Shown here: positions 8,824 through 17,900 of the stretch, one piece after another
Numbering within the stretch: the stretch's first letter is position 1
How the letters are laid out: each line of letters begins with the position of its first letter
Assembly (NCBI GenBank): GCA_023453795.1
Contig: JAEXSP010000010.1
Coordinates: 1-64,000, forward strand
DNA: 64,000 nt
Direction: 5' to 3'
DNA from: Bacillota bacterium
Lineage (GTDB): Bacteria > Bacillota > Clostridia > Acetivibrionales > JAEXSP01
The notes under the pieces: model-generated
Seen by the model: the letters and a program-made list of their open reading frames with translations, nothing else
Database searches by the model: none
Told to the model about the DNA's origin: nothing
Translations under genes and position numbers: made by a program

Positions 8824-8988
8824 TGAATTATACCCTCCAAAATCTTAAAGTCACAATCCATAATTGTATAATCATGAAATTTATTACATTTAATAATTAT
8901 ATATGACAAAATTGGGTTATTCAATGTAATGCGTCTGCAATGTTTTGACATATTACGACAAAACGCATTATTTTTACAACTTTAGTCT

Positions 8989-9014
8989 AAAAAAAAGAGA
9001 GCCAAGGCTCCCTT
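8989..9014 (-). terminator. Rho-independent terminator after YjbQ gene
   Basis: The stem GAGCC/GGCTC, extended by flanking pairs, is followed on the minus strand by eight T residues. It lies 12 bp past the stop codon of the YjbQ-like gene. Confidence 0.8.
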
Positions 9015-9025
9015 ATCTGAATACT

Positions 9026-9442
9026 TTACTCACCGATTATTTTTACCAGCACTCTTTTCTTCCTTTTGCCGTCAAACTCCCCGTAAAAGATTTGCTCCCA
9101 GGGACCGAAGTCAAGCTTTCCATCCGTTACGGCACATACAACTTCCCTGCCCATGATTGTGCGTTTGATATGTGCGTCTGCATTATCCTCAAATCCGTTA
9201 TGTTTGTACTGATTATAAGGTTTTTCCGGGGCCAGCTTTTCCAAAAACACTTCAAAGTCGGAATGCAAGCCTTTTTCGTCATCATTTATAAAAACGCTTG
9301 AAGTTATGTGCATCGCATTGCAGAGGAGCAATCCCTCTTTGATTCCGCTTTCTCTAAGGCATTTCTCGACCTCAGGTGTAATATTGATAAATTCTCTCCT
9401 CTTGCCTGTTTCAAACCAGAGTTCTTTCCTGTAGCTTTTCAT
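9026..9442 (-). CDS. YjbQ family protein (UPF0047)
   Basis: A compact single-domain protein of 138 residues, the usual length for YjbQ/UPF0047. Recognisable family segments are INITPEVEKCLRESGIKEGL, then CNAMHITSSVFIND, the HSDFEVFLEKLAP helix, ADAHIKRTIMGREV and the C-terminal LDFGPWEQIFYGEFDG. The conserved histidines in these segments form the putative active or metal site. Some family members have been reported to have weak thiamine-phosphate synthase activity, but the physiological role is not settled. The gene is alone between the dockerin gene and the P-type ATPase, on the same strand, with its own terminator. Confidence 0.9.
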   Translation of the reverse strand: MKSYRKELWFETGKRREFINITPEVEKCLRESGIKEGLLLCNAMHITSSVFINDDEKGLHSDFEVFLEKLAPEKPYNQYKHNGFEDNADAHIKRTIMGREVVCAVTDGKLDFGPWEQIFYGEFDGKRKKRVLVKIIGE

Positions 9443-9505
9443 AATTCCGCCTGCCTGTATTCAAAATATTTCCTATACCAAATTATACCTCCCCCAATCA
9501 ATATG

Positions 9506-12178
9506 TCAAGCCTGATCGCTGTCAGTCTTACGAACCATCGAATTCTGTATAATCTTGATTACCTCGGCAATCGGTATTATTGCTATAGATGCGGCTAACA
9601 CGATGCCCCATTGCGTAAGGTTCAAGGTGGTTACCCTGAATATATCGTTTAGGAACGGTACAATGATAACTATTAATTGAAGCAGTGCTGAAACGGCAAT
9701 TGCTCCTATAAGATACCTGTTACTGAAGATCCCTATCCTGAAAAGAGACTTGTCATTGGACCTGACATTGAGCGAATGTGTAAGCTGGATGAGTCCAAGC
9801 GTTGCAAATGCAATAGTTGTTGCTATTTCAGGGTTGTAAAGCTCCCTGCCGATATAATAAGCCAGCAGCGTAAGCAAGCCTTTGCAGATTCCCTGCGTAA
9901 TTATATTAATTCCGACTCTGTTGGAGAAAAAGCTGCTGTTAGCTTTCCTGGGTTTTTGCTTCATGATATCCTTCTCAGACTTCTCAACTCCCAGCGCAAG
10001 AGCCGGCAATGTATCTGTTACAAGGTTCACCCAAAGTATATGAATCGGAAAAAGAATTGTCCAGTTGAGCATCGTGGCAACAAACAAAGTCACAACTTCA
10101 CCAAGGTTCGAGGATAACAGGAATTGTATAGCTTTGCGTATATTACTGTATATCTTTCTGCCTTCCTCAACCGCAACAACAATTGTTGCGAAATTATCAT
10201 CCGCAAGAACCATGCTCGATACACCCTTGGCAACATCAGTACCGGTAATTCCCATCCCGATGCCGATGTCGGATGCCTTCAGTGCAGGAGCATCGTTAAC
10301 ACCGTCACCGGTCATTGCAACAATCTTCCCTTTTTTCTTCCATGCATTCACGATTCTAACCTTATGCTCCGGAGAAACTCTGGCATAAACTGAATATTTT
10401 GTTACGAGGTTCTCGAAATCTTCATCAGAAATCTTGCTTAATTCACTGCCTGTAATAACTTCATCTTTATTCTTAATAATCCCAAGTTCCGCCGCAATTG
10501 CCGCTGCTGTATCCTTATGGTCTCCGGTTATCATTACCGCCCGGATGCCTGCTTGTTTACATACTTTGACTGCTTCCTTCACTTCCTCCCTCGGAGGGTC
10601 GATCATTCCCACGAGACCGACAAAAGTCATTCCGTTTTCAACAGCTTCACTGGTTAATTCTTCAGGTACTGCTTCCATGTCTTTCACAGCTACCGCTAGT
10701 ACCCTGAGCGCTTTTCCTGCCATAGCTCTGTTGGCCTCAATGATACCCTTGACATGTTCCTGTGTCATCTCTGTTACCTTGCCGTCCAGAAGAATCCCTG
10801 TGCACCTGTCAAGCAGAACATCCGGCGCCCCTTTTGTTATGGCACGGAATTTCTCATTTTCCTTATTGATTGTTGTCATCAGCTTTCTTTCCGAATCAAA
10901 GGGAATCTCATCAACCCTCGGAGCATTCTCCTCTATTTTTCCCTTATACAGGCCTTTTGACGATGCGAAATATGTCAAAGCGGTCTCTGTCGGATCCCCC
11001 ATATATTTCAATTCTCCCGTTTCACCTTTGGAAGGTTTTGAATCATTGCATAATACCATTGAATGCATAAAGGTCGTATAGCTTCCCCTGCTGTCACTTA
11101 AATCTTCAGCATCTGATATATTTCCGTCAAGATATGCTTGTTTAACTGTCATTTTATTTTGCGTGAGGGTACCTGTCTTATCAGAGCAAATGATTTCAGT
11201 ACTACCCAAGGTCTCAACTGCCGAAAGCTTTCTGATAATAGACTTTCGCTTTGCCATTTTCTGTACACCCAGAGCAAGAACAATGGTGATTACCGCCGGA
11301 AGCCCCTCAGGAATAGCCGCTACAGCCAGACTTACGGATGTAAGAAACATCTCGAAGTAATCCCTGCCTTGCAGCACTCCAACAGCGAAAATGACAATAG
11401 AAATCCCAATGATCCCGATTGTAAGGAATTTACTCATTTCGGCAAGCTTTTTCTGAAGCGGTGTCCTGTCAAACTCGGTACCGGCAAGGTGTTTGGCAAT
11501 TTTTCCGACTTCAGTATTCATACCTGCGGCAGTAACGACACCCATTCCTCTTCCATAAGTAACGCTGCTTCCTGCGTAGGCCATATTTTTTCTGTCGCCG
11601 ATAACAATATCTTCCTTATCAATGCTTGATATGATTTTTTCTGAAGGGACAGATTCTCCTGTTAGTGCAGCCTCTTCGATTTTTAAACTTGCCGACTGCA
11701 GAAGCCTCATATCCGAGGGAATAAAATCCCCCGCTTCCAGAAGCACAATATCACCCGGAACAACCTCCTCAGTATTGATCTGCTTGGTCTCACCGTTTCT
11801 TTTCACCTTAACATGAGGAGAAGACATTTTCTTAAGAGCATCCAAAGCCTTCTCAGCTTTGCTCTCCTGCATAACGCCAAGGACTGCATTAATCAGGACA
11901 ACGACCAGAATGATAACCGTGTCCGTCAACTCGTTCATGAAGCCGGATATTGCTGCCGCAACCAAAAGAATAATTACCATTATTTCTTTGAACTGCTCAA
12001 TAAACATGAAGAAAAGAGTCTTCTTTTTTCCTTCTTCCAACTCATTTCTGCCGTAAACGTTCAAGCGGTTGACTGCTTCCTCATCACTGATTCCATCTTG
12101 AGATGAATGAAGGTAGTCCAGTACTTCCTTACTTTCCATGGTATGAAAAAGAATTTCTTTTGACTTGTTATTTTCCAT
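9506..12178 (-). CDS. SERCA/PMCA-type cation P-type ATPase, probably Ca2+/Mn2+ exporter
   Basis: Membrane pump of 890 residues with a full P2-type layout: cation ATPase N-terminal domain, actuator motif TGES (~residue 175), phosphorylation motif DKTGTLTQ (~336), nucleotide-binding domain with KGAPD, hinge TGDGVNDAPA (~615) and a C-terminal transmembrane domain. Ion-site residues resemble SERCA: PEGLPA in TM4, SSNLGEVV in TM5 and NLVTDTLPALALG in TM6. Such pumps use ATP to remove Ca2+ from the cytosol. Here a yybP-ykoY manganese riboswitch precedes the gene, and YoaB-type P-ATPases under this riboswitch export Mn2+, so Mn2+ is a likely physiological substrate (inference). The start ATG has AAGGAGGAG ten bases upstream. 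Confidence 0.93.
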   Translation of the reverse strand: MENNKSKEILFHTMESKEVLDYLHSSQDGISDEEAVNRLNVYGRNELEEGKKKTLFFMFIEQFKEIMVIILLVAAAISGFMNELTDTVIILVVVLINAVLGVMQESKAEKALDALKKMSSPHVKVKRNGETKQINTEEVVPGDIVLLEAGDFIPSDMRLLQSASLKIEEAALTGESVPSEKIISSIDKEDIVIGDRKNMAYAGSSVTYGRGMGVVTAAGMNTEVGKIAKHLAGTEFDRTPLQKKLAEMSKFLTIGIIGISIVIFAVGVLQGRDYFEMFLTSVSLAVAAIPEGLPAVITIVLALGVQKMAKRKSIIRKLSAVETLGSTEIICSDKTGTLTQNKMTVKQAYLDGNISDAEDLSDSRGSYTTFMHSMVLCNDSKPSKGETGELKYMGDPTETALTYFASSKGLYKGKIEENAPRVDEIPFDSERKLMTTINKENEKFRAITKGAPDVLLDRCTGILLDGKVTEMTQEHVKGIIEANRAMAGKALRVLAVAVKDMEAVPEELTSEAVENGMTFVGLVGMIDPPREEVKEAVKVCKQAGIRAVMITGDHKDTAAAIAAELGIIKNKDEVITGSELSKISDEDFENLVTKYSVYARVSPEHKVRIVNAWKKKGKIVAMTGDGVNDAPALKASDIGIGMGITGTDVAKGVSSMVLADDNFATIVVAVEEGRKIYSNIRKAIQFLLSSNLGEVVTLFVATMLNWTILFPIHILWVNLVTDTLPALALGVEKSEKDIMKQKPRKANSSFFSNRVGINIITQGICKGLLTLLAYYIGRELYNPEIATTIAFATLGLIQLTHSLNVRSNDKSLFRIGIFSNRYLIGAIAVSALLQLIVIIVPFLNDIFRVTTLNLTQWGIVLAASIAIIPIAEVIKIIQNSMVRKTDSDQA

Positions 12179-12211
12179 AGATTCAGCTCCTCCTTAAATA
12201 TATTATTTGTA

Positions 12212-12250
12212 TAAAAAAACTCCGCATCCAAAAAAATCGGATGCAGAGTC
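12212..12250 (-). terminator. Riboswitch-controlled terminator
   Basis: ACTCTGCATCC pairs with GGATGCGGAGT across an A/T-rich loop and is followed by seven T residues on the minus strand, about 35 bp before the ATPase start. Its left arm includes CTCTG, which also closes helix P1 of the aptamer, so ligand-stabilised P1 would prevent terminator formation. Confidence 0.85.
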
Positions 12251-12376
12251 TCACAAAACATTTTTATACACCGCAATAATACAATACAAGCGTTGCAGTG
12301 ATTGTAATAAAGCCGGGTTCAAGAACCGTAATGACGACTTTATTTCCTGCCGACGGCAGTCGTTACTCCCTCTGAA
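12245..12376 (-). ncRNA. yybP-ykoY (Mn2+) riboswitch
   Basis: Leader RNA of the P-type ATPase. Minus-strand conserved blocks in order are: CAGAGGGAGTA at the 5' end, a GC hairpin (CTGCCGTCGGCAG), AAAGTCGTCATTACGG, and GTGAGACTCTGCATCC at the 3' end. CAGAG pairs with CTCTG to form P1. These match my recollection of the yybP-ykoY consensus (GGGGAGUA ... UGAGACY). The 3' strand of P1 is shared with a downstream terminator, giving a transcriptional ON switch when Mn2+ binds. Family knowledge: this class senses Mn2+ and often controls exporters, including P-type ATPases. The aptamer edges are approximate. Confidence 0.85.
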
Positions 12377-12482
12377 AACATTATACAAATTATTATGAGT
12401 ATAGCATGCATTATTACCATGAGTCAATAAACTTTTAAGGAGTTTTCAAGGGGAAAGGCAGCTGCCATCCCCCTTGAACCGC

Positions 12483-14567
12483 TTAATCAACCGTCTCAGT
12501 CTTTTCCTTTGCTGCACTGCTGTCTTCTAGAGAACCCAATATGGCTTCCTTGATCTTTTTAACCTTCTCATTTTCTTCTGTTCTGCCGTCTGCTGCACCT
12601 ATATCAAGGCCTAGCTTATCGCTTATCAGGAGGTTTATAAGAACATCAAAAGCATTTGCCGTGCTGCTGCCCTTATCCGACCCCATACTGATAACAGTCT
12701 TCGGAACCAGTTCAACTCCTGATTTTTCTACCGCTGCAGTGAATTTGCCCATAATATCCTGCATCAACTGATAACGTGATCCGCCGTAAGCCCTTACCTG
12801 TTCTTCGATTGCAAGCGCCTTACCTATACCAACCTTGGCTTCCTTCTCGGCCTCAGCCTCGGCAATAGCTTTGATCTTAGCAGCTTCACCCTGCGCTATA
12901 CGGCTGATTTTTTCGGATTCAGCCTCGGCAAGGGTCTTGATCTTGGCAGCTTCCTGCATTGCTCTCTGGTATTCAGCCTTACCATGGTTACCCTGCACCT
13001 GAATGTTGATGTCAGATTCGGTAAGAATCCTTTGCTGTGCTGCCTTTGACTCAGCTTCCTTAAGCTCTCTTTCCTTTTCAGCCGCCTTTTGCTGCTGCGA
13101 ATAGGTTTCTACCTGTTCCTGCGCAATCTGTCTGTCACGAAGCTGTGCAAGTATTAGCTCAATCTTGTTGTCATTTGCTGATGATGAAGGAGTTCCAATC
13201 AAAACCTCTTCAAGTTCAAGGTTATAGTGAGTAAATTTAGCTTTCATCTCTTCAGAGGACTTTGCCTGTATTTCATTTCTTTCCTGTATGATCTGTATAA
13301 GTGTCTTAGTCTGACCGATGTTTTTAAAGTATGCCGAAACCATAGGGTCAAGAGTCTGGTCAACAAGCATCTTGACATCTCCAAACCTCTGTATTACCAA
13401 AGGAGCCTTTTTATAGTCTATGTGCATAACAACCGACAACGGAAGTGAAGGTTCGAAGGCATCTTTAGTAATAAGGCTGACTTCCTTAAGGTTCTCGTCA
13501 TATCTGTGGGCACCGCTCTGATTGCTGATCCACTTAAGTATTATATTGGTTGTCGGCACTCTGACAATCTTTCCGGCATAGGTATTAAATGCATATTTAC
13601 CCGGCATTAATGGGTCAGCCCAAACACCCCTGAAGCCTTGACCAACCAGTTCTCCGTGCTTGTAATCGGCACCAGTTGAATCCTGCCCTTTTGTCCCTAT
13701 ATAGGATACTACAACTCCGACAAATCCGATATCTATGACAGTTTTATCTATTAGTTCAACAGTAGCAAACAATCTGTTTATAAAGTAGGTACCTTCTACA
13801 AGAACTTGGTACTGCCTACCCCTGTAACCACAAGCCCTCAGGAACTTTTCAGGATCCTGGAAGTTATTGTGGTAGGTTTCCTTATCAGCTACATTGTCAC
13901 CTACGGTAGGAGCAATAATGTCATCTTTGTTAAGGGACGGGCCGTCATGAACTGTTACTATACCAACCTTGTCATCAGCACCCTTTATAACTATCGGCTT
14001 AAAGCCGTCTCTTTCCCTTAAGAGCTCAGCCATCTTGTTAATTGTTGCATCTTCTGCAAAAGTTCCCATCGGGAGATAATAAACCTTATCTTCTGTTATG
14101 ACTATAAACTGTGCAAGGTTGAATGCGTATGTTCCTTCACGGACAATCCCTCTCTGAGGACCCTTTTGTCCTCCATTGCTGATGAAACCACGCACATCCT
14201 GGAAGTTATTAGACTCAGGCACAATCTTGCCGAGTGTCTGTGTAGGTTCCAAAGGCTGACCGTCACGTGCGAATACATACGCCATCTGGCCTTGAGGTAT
14301 TGTTACAAGCGAACAGGTATGAACCTTGTATTTGAATGGAGTCCTGAAGTGAATACCACCCCTTAAAACTTCCGGCTGGTAGCCTGCTTCTCCATTCAGT
14401 GCAATTATCTGTGAATCAAGTGATCCCTTCATCGACCACCATTTTTCAACTATGCCTATTTTATTGTTTGGAATTATTCTGAGTCCGATAAGCTTCCAAA
14501 GAATGATTATGCCTATCAGCGACCCCACAACTATAATCGGAATAGTCCAATCGATATTTTCTAACAT
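12483..14567 (-). CDS. SPFH/Band-7 domain membrane protein, flotillin-like
   Basis: A 694-residue membrane-anchored protein. One N-terminal transmembrane segment (about 7-28, IPIIVVGSLIGIIILWKLIG) is followed by a long SPFH (prohibitin homology) region to about residue 440. A charged, alanine-rich coiled coil (~440-590: EKERELKEAESKAAQQR, AEAESEKISRIAQGEAAKIK) precedes a short C-terminal domain. This is the layout of flotillin-type scaffold proteins that form oligomeric membrane microdomains, though the SPFH part is unusually long. The ATG at 14565-14567 has GAGGGGG five bases upstream; the TTG five codons earlier overlaps that site and is unlikely. It lies downstream of the glucan synthase gene, separated by a 400-bp gap. 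Confidence 0.85.
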   Translation of the reverse strand: MLENIDWTIPIIVVGSLIGIIILWKLIGLRIIPNNKIGIVEKWWSMKGSLDSQIIALNGEAGYQPEVLRGGIHFRTPFKYKVHTCSLVTIPQGQMAYVFARDGQPLEPTQTLGKIVPESNNFQDVRGFISNGGQKGPQRGIVREGTYAFNLAQFIVITEDKVYYLPMGTFAEDATINKMAELLRERDGFKPIVIKGADDKVGIVTVHDGPSLNKDDIIAPTVGDNVADKETYHNNFQDPEKFLRACGYRGRQYQVLVEGTYFINRLFATVELIDKTVIDIGFVGVVVSYIGTKGQDSTGADYKHGELVGQGFRGVWADPLMPGKYAFNTYAGKIVRVPTTNIILKWISNQSGAHRYDENLKEVSLITKDAFEPSLPLSVVMHIDYKKAPLVIQRFGDVKMLVDQTLDPMVSAYFKNIGQTKTLIQIIQERNEIQAKSSEEMKAKFTHYNLELEEVLIGTPSSSANDNKIELILAQLRDRQIAQEQVETYSQQQKAAEKERELKEAESKAAQQRILTESDINIQVQGNHGKAEYQRAMQEAAKIKTLAEAESEKISRIAQGEAAKIKAIAEAEAEKEAKVGIGKALAIEEQVRAYGGSRYQLMQDIMGKFTAAVEKSGVELVPKTVISMGSDKGSSTANAFDVLINLLISDKLGLDIGAADGRTEENEKVKKIKEAILGSLEDSSAAKEKTETVD

Positions 14568-14971
14568 TTTAATCCCCCTCAATATTATTTTTTTGAGCTT
14601 TTTATTATATTGTAGTTACATTTCTTTCATTCCAAATCTTTTATTTGAGGAGCCACTCCCGGGAAGTGCTTTGCACCGTTTAAGGTGTTGACCTGTCAAA
14701 CGTACCGGATCAGGAATTTAAGCCGTAACTATTATTCAACTGTTTTGTTAAAATCAGCTGAACTATAGATAAGATTATACGCTTGTTAAATAGATAACAA
14801 AAGCTTCAGGAAACCGACACTTTTATCACGCGAATATCCCGCAATAAATTGAATCAATTTATATCCTTCGCTCGCATCCGGTCTTCATGAATCTCTTGTT
14901 TTCACTTTCTTACACTATCAACTCCTTCTTCAAAATACCGGAAGTCCCCCCAAACATATGCTGAATTTAGA
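14568..14971. other. Intergenic region between glucan synthase and SPFH genes
   Basis: No gene was recognised. It holds a perfect palindrome ATAAATTGA-A-TCAATTTAT at 14844-14862 and a GC-rich near-palindrome around 14655 (CACTCCCGGGAAGTG). The latter could be the stem of an upstream-gene terminator but lacks a T-run. The promoter of the SPFH gene should be here; a TATAAT at about 14609 is the only hexamer seen. Confidence 0.4.
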
Positions 14972-17900
14972 CTATTTTCCCATAATGACCTCTACTTCAT
15001 GACGGGAGCCATCATTTATAAGCACAAACGAATTCCCCTGCATTTTAGTTCCGTCCAATGCAATACTCAGTACTCCTTTATTGATTCCTTGAGGGTTTTT
15101 AACCTTTATTTTATAGGCTGTGTCGATAAATTTGTAGTTGATTTCATACTCCTTCCACCTTTTGGGGATGCAAGGCTCCATCACAACGGAATCGCCATTC
15201 TTGCGAAAACCAAGCAGATACTCAACTCCTGCACGGTATACCCATCCCGCAGACCCCGTATACCAAGTCCAGCCGCCTCTTCCTGTATGCGGGTGCACTG
15301 CATAAACATCCGCTGCCATAACATATGGTTCTGCCTTGTACCTGGAATACTCCATGAAGGTTCGCGTATGATTGATCGGATTTATCAGTTCAAAGAACTC
15401 CCATGCCTTATCGCCCTCTCCAAGCTCAGCAAAAGCAATTATAACCCAGGCTGCCGCATGAGTATATTGTCCGCCGTTTTCCCTTACACCCGGAACATAT
15501 CCTTTTATATAGCCTGGTTCCAGATCTCCCTCGTCAAACGGCGGTGTGAGAAGCTTAATGAGACAATCCTCCTTCTGCACCAGATAATCCTCTAACGAAC
15601 ACATTGCCTGCAAAACCTTTTTTGGTTCCCCTGCACCTGAAATCACTGACCAGGTCTGCGCAATTGAATCTATTTTGCATTCGCTGTTATTTACTGAACC
15701 CAAAGGTATCCCGCTGTCAAAATAGGCCCTTCTGTACCAGTTTCCATCCCATGCGTTTTCATCTATAGCCGATGCAAGTTTACTTCTGATTTCCGCATAT
15801 CTGTCTGCCGTCGCATCGTCATTTTTCTTTCTGCATATTTTCGAAAAGCTTTCGAGAACTGAGCAAATAAACCACCCGAGCCATACACTTTCGCCGAAAC
15901 CGAGGTTACCTACAGTGCTCATGCCGTCGTTCCAGTCGCCGGAGCCCATAAGAGGAAGTCCGTGCTTTCCGAATTTCAGGCCCTTCTCAATCGCTCTCAA
16001 ACAATGCTCATAGACCGTACCCTTTGTATTTGATACCGTAGGTGCGGTATATCTTTCATCTTCAAATTCCCTTAGCGGCTCATCTTCAATATAGGGCGTT
16101 TCAAGGTCTAGGATCGTATAATCCCCTGTAACCCTGACGTATTCCGCAGTAACATAAGGAAGCCACAAAAGGTCATCTGAAAATCTGGTTCTTGTACCTT
16201 TTCCGAGTGGTTCATGCCACCAGTGCTGAACATCACCCTCCACAAATTGGTGACGTGCATGGTATAAAATCTGCTCCCTTGGGAATTCGGGCCATACGGA
16301 CAACAAGGGCAGACAATCCTGAAGCTGATCCCTGAAGCCGAATGCACCTCCTGACTGATAGAAAGCAGATCTTGACCACAGCCTGCACGAGATCACCTGA
16401 TACATGAGCCAGCCGTTCAGCATCAAGTCCATTGATGCATCCGGGGTATGAACCTTTATTGTACCGATTTTATCCTTCCAAAACTTAACTGCTTCTTCAA
16501 GAGCTTTTTTCGCATTATCCAAATCTTTATACTTAAGCATAATAGATTTGGCTTCGTCATAATTATCTGCCGCTCCAAACAGGAAAACCATTTCTTTAGC
16601 AGCACCTTGCGGAATATTTATTACGACCTGCAAGGCTGCACAGGAATCATAACCCGTACCTGCCGTTCCCGACAGCTTTTCCCTTCTTAAAGCGTCAGGA
16701 GTGCCAATACTTCCGGAACCTAGGAATTCCTTCCTGTCCCCGGTATATGACACTTCTCCTTCTGTAGTTATAAAACTGACCTTGCCTTTAAATTCCTCAT
16801 TATAAGGGTTCTCAATTATAAGTGCTCCGGTCTCATCGAATGCAGTTCTTATGTGCATTGAAGTTACCTGGTCGCTAACTCCAAGAACAGGCCTTATATA
16901 ATAAAAGAGACTTATATTTCTTGCCTTTTCGCTAAAGTTTCTTAATTTAACAATACTGATTTTTACACTTTCCTTGACCGGTACAAACTGAATAAGACTT
17001 TGTTCTATTCCCATTGTATTATGCTCAAAGGCTGTGTATCCGAAACCATGCCTGACAATATAAGCATTCTCATCCCTTACCGGAAGAGGCGTAGGGGACC
17101 AAAACCGGCCTGTTTCGTTGTCTCTGATGTAAAGAACTTCACCCGGCGGGTCACTTACCGGATCATTAGACCATGGGGTAAGCTTGTTTTCCCTGCTGTT
17201 CTCATACCAGGTATATCCTGAGCCTGATTCGGATACGATAAAGCCGAATTTTGAATTTGCAATGACATTTATCCATGGTGCAGGAGTATTTTGATCTTTT
17301 TCAAGCCTTATCACGTACTCATTCCCATTACTTCCGAATCCGCCCAAACCATTGAAATACTCCAGTTTTTCTTCATTTGGCTCAAGCTTTTCAAAAGAGC
17401 TTGCTTCTTTTGAAATCTCAAGCTTCTTCGGATAGTGCATTTTGTTTTTGATTTTCACCTGCTCGGCAATAGACCCTGCATCCCCCCTTAAAATAATTCT
17501 TGCGGCAGCATACAGCAAGTCAACATCTTCATCAGGCATTTTATTCGTGTCTATTAAGAATACTCCTCCGGATTTATTCAATATGTCATTGGTATAGATT
17601 GATAGAACCATATCCGATAAAAGACCGAACAACGGATTAGTATAGCTGTTCTCTTCATCGCTCAAAACCACGAGATCTACATTAAGGCCCAAGAGTCTCC
17701 AATATTCATGAGCCTTAAGCACTTCAAAAAGTATGTCTGTTTCATCCGTTTTCTTTAAAATTACAAGCACAATCGGCAGATCGCCTGATATTCCGTAAGC
17801 CCACAGAGAGGACTGTCCTTTCCGGTTTTTGGCTACCCGCTCGCTGTAGAGCCTTCGTACCGGGCTGACAAATACGATGCTTGAAAGCATTTCCTGGTAA

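Noticed and set aside
10434..11081. 215-codon plus-strand frame inside the P-type ATPase
   Set aside because: Antisense shadow of a strongly conserved pump; Ser/Thr/Ala-rich composition and no ribosome binding site.
14999..15595. 198-codon plus-strand frame inside the glucan synthase gene
   Set aside because: Antisense to the conserved GH94 domain, no ribosome binding site.
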